Assembly (NCBI GenBank): GCA_937952085.1
Contig: CALFYQ010000092.1
Span: forward strand, 1 to 7,207
Reading direction: 5' to 3'
Source: an uncultured Paracoccaceae bacterium
GTDB lineage: Bacteria; Pseudomonadota; Alphaproteobacteria; Rhodobacterales; Rhodobacteraceae
DNA length: 7,207 nt
How positions within the stretch are numbered: the stretch's first letter is position 1; every line of letters starts with the position of its first letter. The position numbers were made by a program, and so were the translations under genes. Positions 5,696-7,207 of the stretch are shown piece by piece. Below the pieces are notes generated by a model. That model searched no databases. It was not told where the DNA came from and was given only the letters and a program-made list of their open reading frames with translations.

Positions 5696-6538
5696 TCAGC
5701 GCAGCATGACCGGCTTGAGCGAGAGCCGCACCCGCGCCTCGGGCGCGATGTGGCGGTTGAGCCGACGGTTCGCCACGCCGAAGAGGCCGATCAGCGTCAG
5801 CGTCAGCAGGATGAAGAAGCCGGCCGCGATCGGGTAGGCGATGAAGGGGTTGAACGTCGTCCCGGCGAAATAGGAGGCGTAGTAGAGCGCGTCCCCCTCC
5901 TGCCGCCAGGCCGGGAAGCCGGAAAAGAAGACGAGGGCCGTCGCATGGCCCATGAAGATCGCCTCGTTGGTGTAGGCGGGCCAGGCGAGGCGGAGCATCG
6001 TCGGCCAGGTGATGCGCCGGAACTTCCGGAACCCGGTCAGGCCGATGGAATCCGCCGCCTCAAGCTCCCCTTTCGGCACGTTGCGCAGCGCGCCGAGGAA
6101 GATCTCCGCCGAATAGGCCGCGGTGTTCAGCGTCAGCACGATCAGCCCGCCGAGCCAGGCGCGGGTGAACCAGCCGCTGTCGGCGGTCAGCGCGACGAAG
6201 CCGAGATCGATCGTCCCCACCGCTTTCGGCAGGAGCACGAAGGCCTCGTAGAAGAGGAAGAACTGGATGAAGAGCGGCGAGCCGCGGAAGATGAAGACGA
6301 AGGCGTCGCAGGGCGCGCGCACCAGCAGATTCCCGCTCGCCCGGCCGAGCGCCACCGCGGTGGCGAGGAAGAAGCCGAAGGCGATGGCGAGGAAGGTGAA
6401 GTAGAGGTTCCAGACCATGCCGGAGCCGATCAGCGCCGCCTGGTCGCAGAGCGTGATCTCCCCCTTCGGCAGCGCGCGACTGCCGAGGCCGATGGCCCGG
6501 AGCCCATATTCGGAGAAGCTTTCGGCGCAGGTTCTCAC
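5696..6538 (-). CDS. Polar amino acid-type ABC transporter permease, HisM-like
   Basis: A 280-residue inner-membrane subunit of an importer of the polar amino acid (HisMQ/OccMQ) class, working as a heterodimer with the neighbouring permease. Hydrophobic segments are visible at about residues 40-64, 78-104, 128-146, 196-210 and 232-256. The RGSPLFIQFFLFYEAF region (85-100) is the typical family stretch after the first helices. The cytoplasmic EAA loop is well formed at 160-179 (EAADSIG, then F173, I176 and P179) and contacts the ATPase. The frame is open upstream to an ATG at 6802, but that stretch is arginine/proline-rich and overlaps the first permease. I chose GTG 6538-6536, which overlaps the TGA of the upstream gene in a GTGA junction. 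The Shine-Dalgarno is weak, consistent with coupling. The N-terminus before helix 1 is about 40 residues and contains Cys4 and Cys31. Family certain, substrate unknown. Confidence 0.9.
   Translation of the reverse strand: MRTCAESFSEYGLRAIGLGSRALPKGEITLCDQAALIGSGMVWNLYFTFLAIAFGFFLATAVALGRASGNLLVRAPCDAFVFIFRGSPLFIQFFLFYEAFVLLPKAVGTIDLGFVALTADSGWFTRAWLGGLIVLTLNTAAYSAEIFLGALRNVPKGELEAADSIGLTGFRKFRRITWPTMLRLAWPAYTNEAIFMGHATALVFFSGFPAWRQEGDALYYASYFAGTTFNPFIAYPIAAGFFILLTLTLIGLFGVANRRLNRHIAPEARVRLSLKPVMLR
6535..6538 (-). other. GTGA stop/start overlap between the two permease genes
   Basis: On the minus strand GTG (6538-6536) of the second permease overlaps TGA (6537-6535) of the first. This 4-bp overlap is typical of co-translated ABC permease pairs and is the main reason for choosing this start. 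Confidence 0.75.
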
Positions 6539-7207
6539 CGCGCCAGCCCCGCCGAAAAGCGCCGCTGGAGCCGGCCGAACACCCGCTCGCTCACCCAGGT
6601 GAGCGCGAGGTAGAAGACGAGCAGCACGATGAAATAGCCGAGCCGCCAGTCCCCGTGCGGATAGGCGTAGCGGGAGGTCTTCGCGCCGCCGAGCTCCTTC
6701 GCCCAGTAGACGATGTCGGGGATGCCGAGCAGGAAGAGGAGCGGCGTCGACTTGATGAGGATCATCCAGAGGTTGGAGAGACCCGGCAGGGCGTAGCGCC
6801 ACATCTGCGGCAGGTGGATGCGGCGGAAGATCTGCGCCTTGCTCATCCCCACCGCCGCGCCGGCCTCAAGCTGCCCGGCCGGCACCGCAAAGAGGGCGCC
6901 GTGGATCACGTTGGCGGCGAAAGCCCCGAAGACGAGCATGAAGGCCAGCACCGCCAGCCCGAAATTGTAGGCGATGTGGATGCTCTGCGGCGCGGTCGAG
7001 AGCGGCAGCTTCGCCGCGGCGCAGACGACGAAATCCGCCCCACGCCAGACCGGCTCCGTCACCTCGGGGCAGAGCACGCGGTGGCGCGTGTATTCGAAGA
7101 GCTGGTCGAGCGCGAGCGGCACGAAGAGGAAGAAGAGGATGTCCGGCACGCCGCGCACCATCGAGGTGTAGGCGAGGCCGAGCCAGCGGAGCGGCGCGAA
7201 GGCGGCC
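6535..7207 (-). CDS. Polar amino acid-type ABC transporter permease, HisQ-like, 5' end missing at window edge
   Basis: The other permease subunit of the same importer; 223 residues are visible and the frame stays open through the right edge. The ATG at 7161 is internal, because the 15 codons before it (ending RWLGLAYTS) continue straight into MVRGVPDILFFL, the family's conserved 'Y...VRGVP' region. Some tens of N-terminal residues, including helix 1, therefore lie outside. The EAA loop is at visible residues 114-133 (EAGAAVG, ending with Pro133). Later helices span about 145-165 and 189-206. Between two helices there is a longer, probably periplasmic loop (about residues 40-74), which holds Cys46 and Cys62 and is larger than I expect for HisQ. 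The gene overlaps the second permease by 4 bp (GTGA), so both are translated together. The periplasmic binding protein and ATPase genes are presumably beyond the right edge. Confidence 0.9.
   Translation of the reverse strand, partial: AAFAPLRWLGLAYTSMVRGVPDILFFLFVPLALDQLFEYTRHRVLCPEVTEPVWRGADFVVCAAAKLPLSTAPQSIHIAYNFGLAVLAFMLVFGAFAANVIHGALFAVPAGQLEAGAAVGMSKAQIFRRIHLPQMWRYALPGLSNLWMILIKSTPLLFLLGIPDIVYWAKELGGAKTSRYAYPHGDWRLGYFIVLLVFYLALTWVSERVFGRLQRRFSAGLAR

Noticed and set aside
3916..5709. Very long plus-strand open frame of 597 codons
   Set aside because: It lies antisense to the ligase gene and the start of the reductase gene. Its product is rich in Arg, Glu and Gly without motifs, while the opposite strand encodes a complete ANL enzyme with all catalytic motifs.
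6539..6802. N-terminal extension of the second permease back to ATG 6802
   Set aside because: The extension is arginine/proline-rich, not membrane-like, and lies entirely inside the first permease gene. The GTG at 6538 in a GTGA overlap gives a normal-length protein.
1..7207. Mobile element, CRISPR array, tRNA, rRNA or phage/defence genes
   Set aside because: No transposase-like protein, terminal repeats with target duplication, regularly spaced repeats or recognisable RNA gene sequence was seen on either strand.

Overview
The base composition is very GC-rich (clearly well above 60% by eye, not counted). GCC/GCG/CTC-type codons dominate, and long antisense open frames run through every gene as a result. 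Gene content and protein style fit an alphaproteobacterium, most likely a Rhodobacterales/Rhodobacteraceae-type organism. I infer this from the kinds of genes and from remembered family resemblance, not from a search.

Left part (1-2875): a likely aromatic amino acid catabolism locus. A 4-hydroxyphenylpyruvate dioxygenase gene (hpd, plus strand, 1775-2875) is divergent from an Lrp/AsnC-family regulator (minus strand, 1185-1643). The regulator is followed on its own strand by a major facilitator transporter whose 3' end runs off the left edge (1-1069). The 131-bp divergent spacer carries a 15-bp inverted repeat and a related half-site about 40 bp away, plausible operator sites. HPPD converts 4-hydroxyphenylpyruvate to homogentisate. 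The later steps (homogentisate dioxygenase, isomerase, fumarylacetoacetase) are not in the window.

Middle (2876-3092): a 217-bp spacer between convergent genes. It has no convincing gene but holds a run of at least five inverted repeats, including an 8-bp plus 7-bp nested palindrome and a perfect 9-bp stem. It probably stops transcription from both sides and may be a palindromic repeat element present elsewhere in the genome.

Right part (3093-7207, all minus strand): a probable operon. In order of transcription it has a polar amino acid type ABC permease (HisQ-like, cut by the right edge), a second permease overlapping it (HisM-like), an acyl-CoA ligase closely resembling the oxalate-CoA ligase (AAE3/Pcs60) group, and a ketopantoate reductase-family oxidoreductase starting one base after the ligase stop codon. 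The layout suggests uptake of a polar small molecule coupled to CoA activation and an NAD(P)H-dependent reduction. The substrate cannot be read from the sequence, and the binding protein and ATPase are not seen here.

I do not see an undescribed defence system, mobile element, CRISPR array, tRNA or rRNA. The least explained items are the hairpin array at 2902-3076 and the purpose of the ligase-reductase pair behind an amino acid type transporter.
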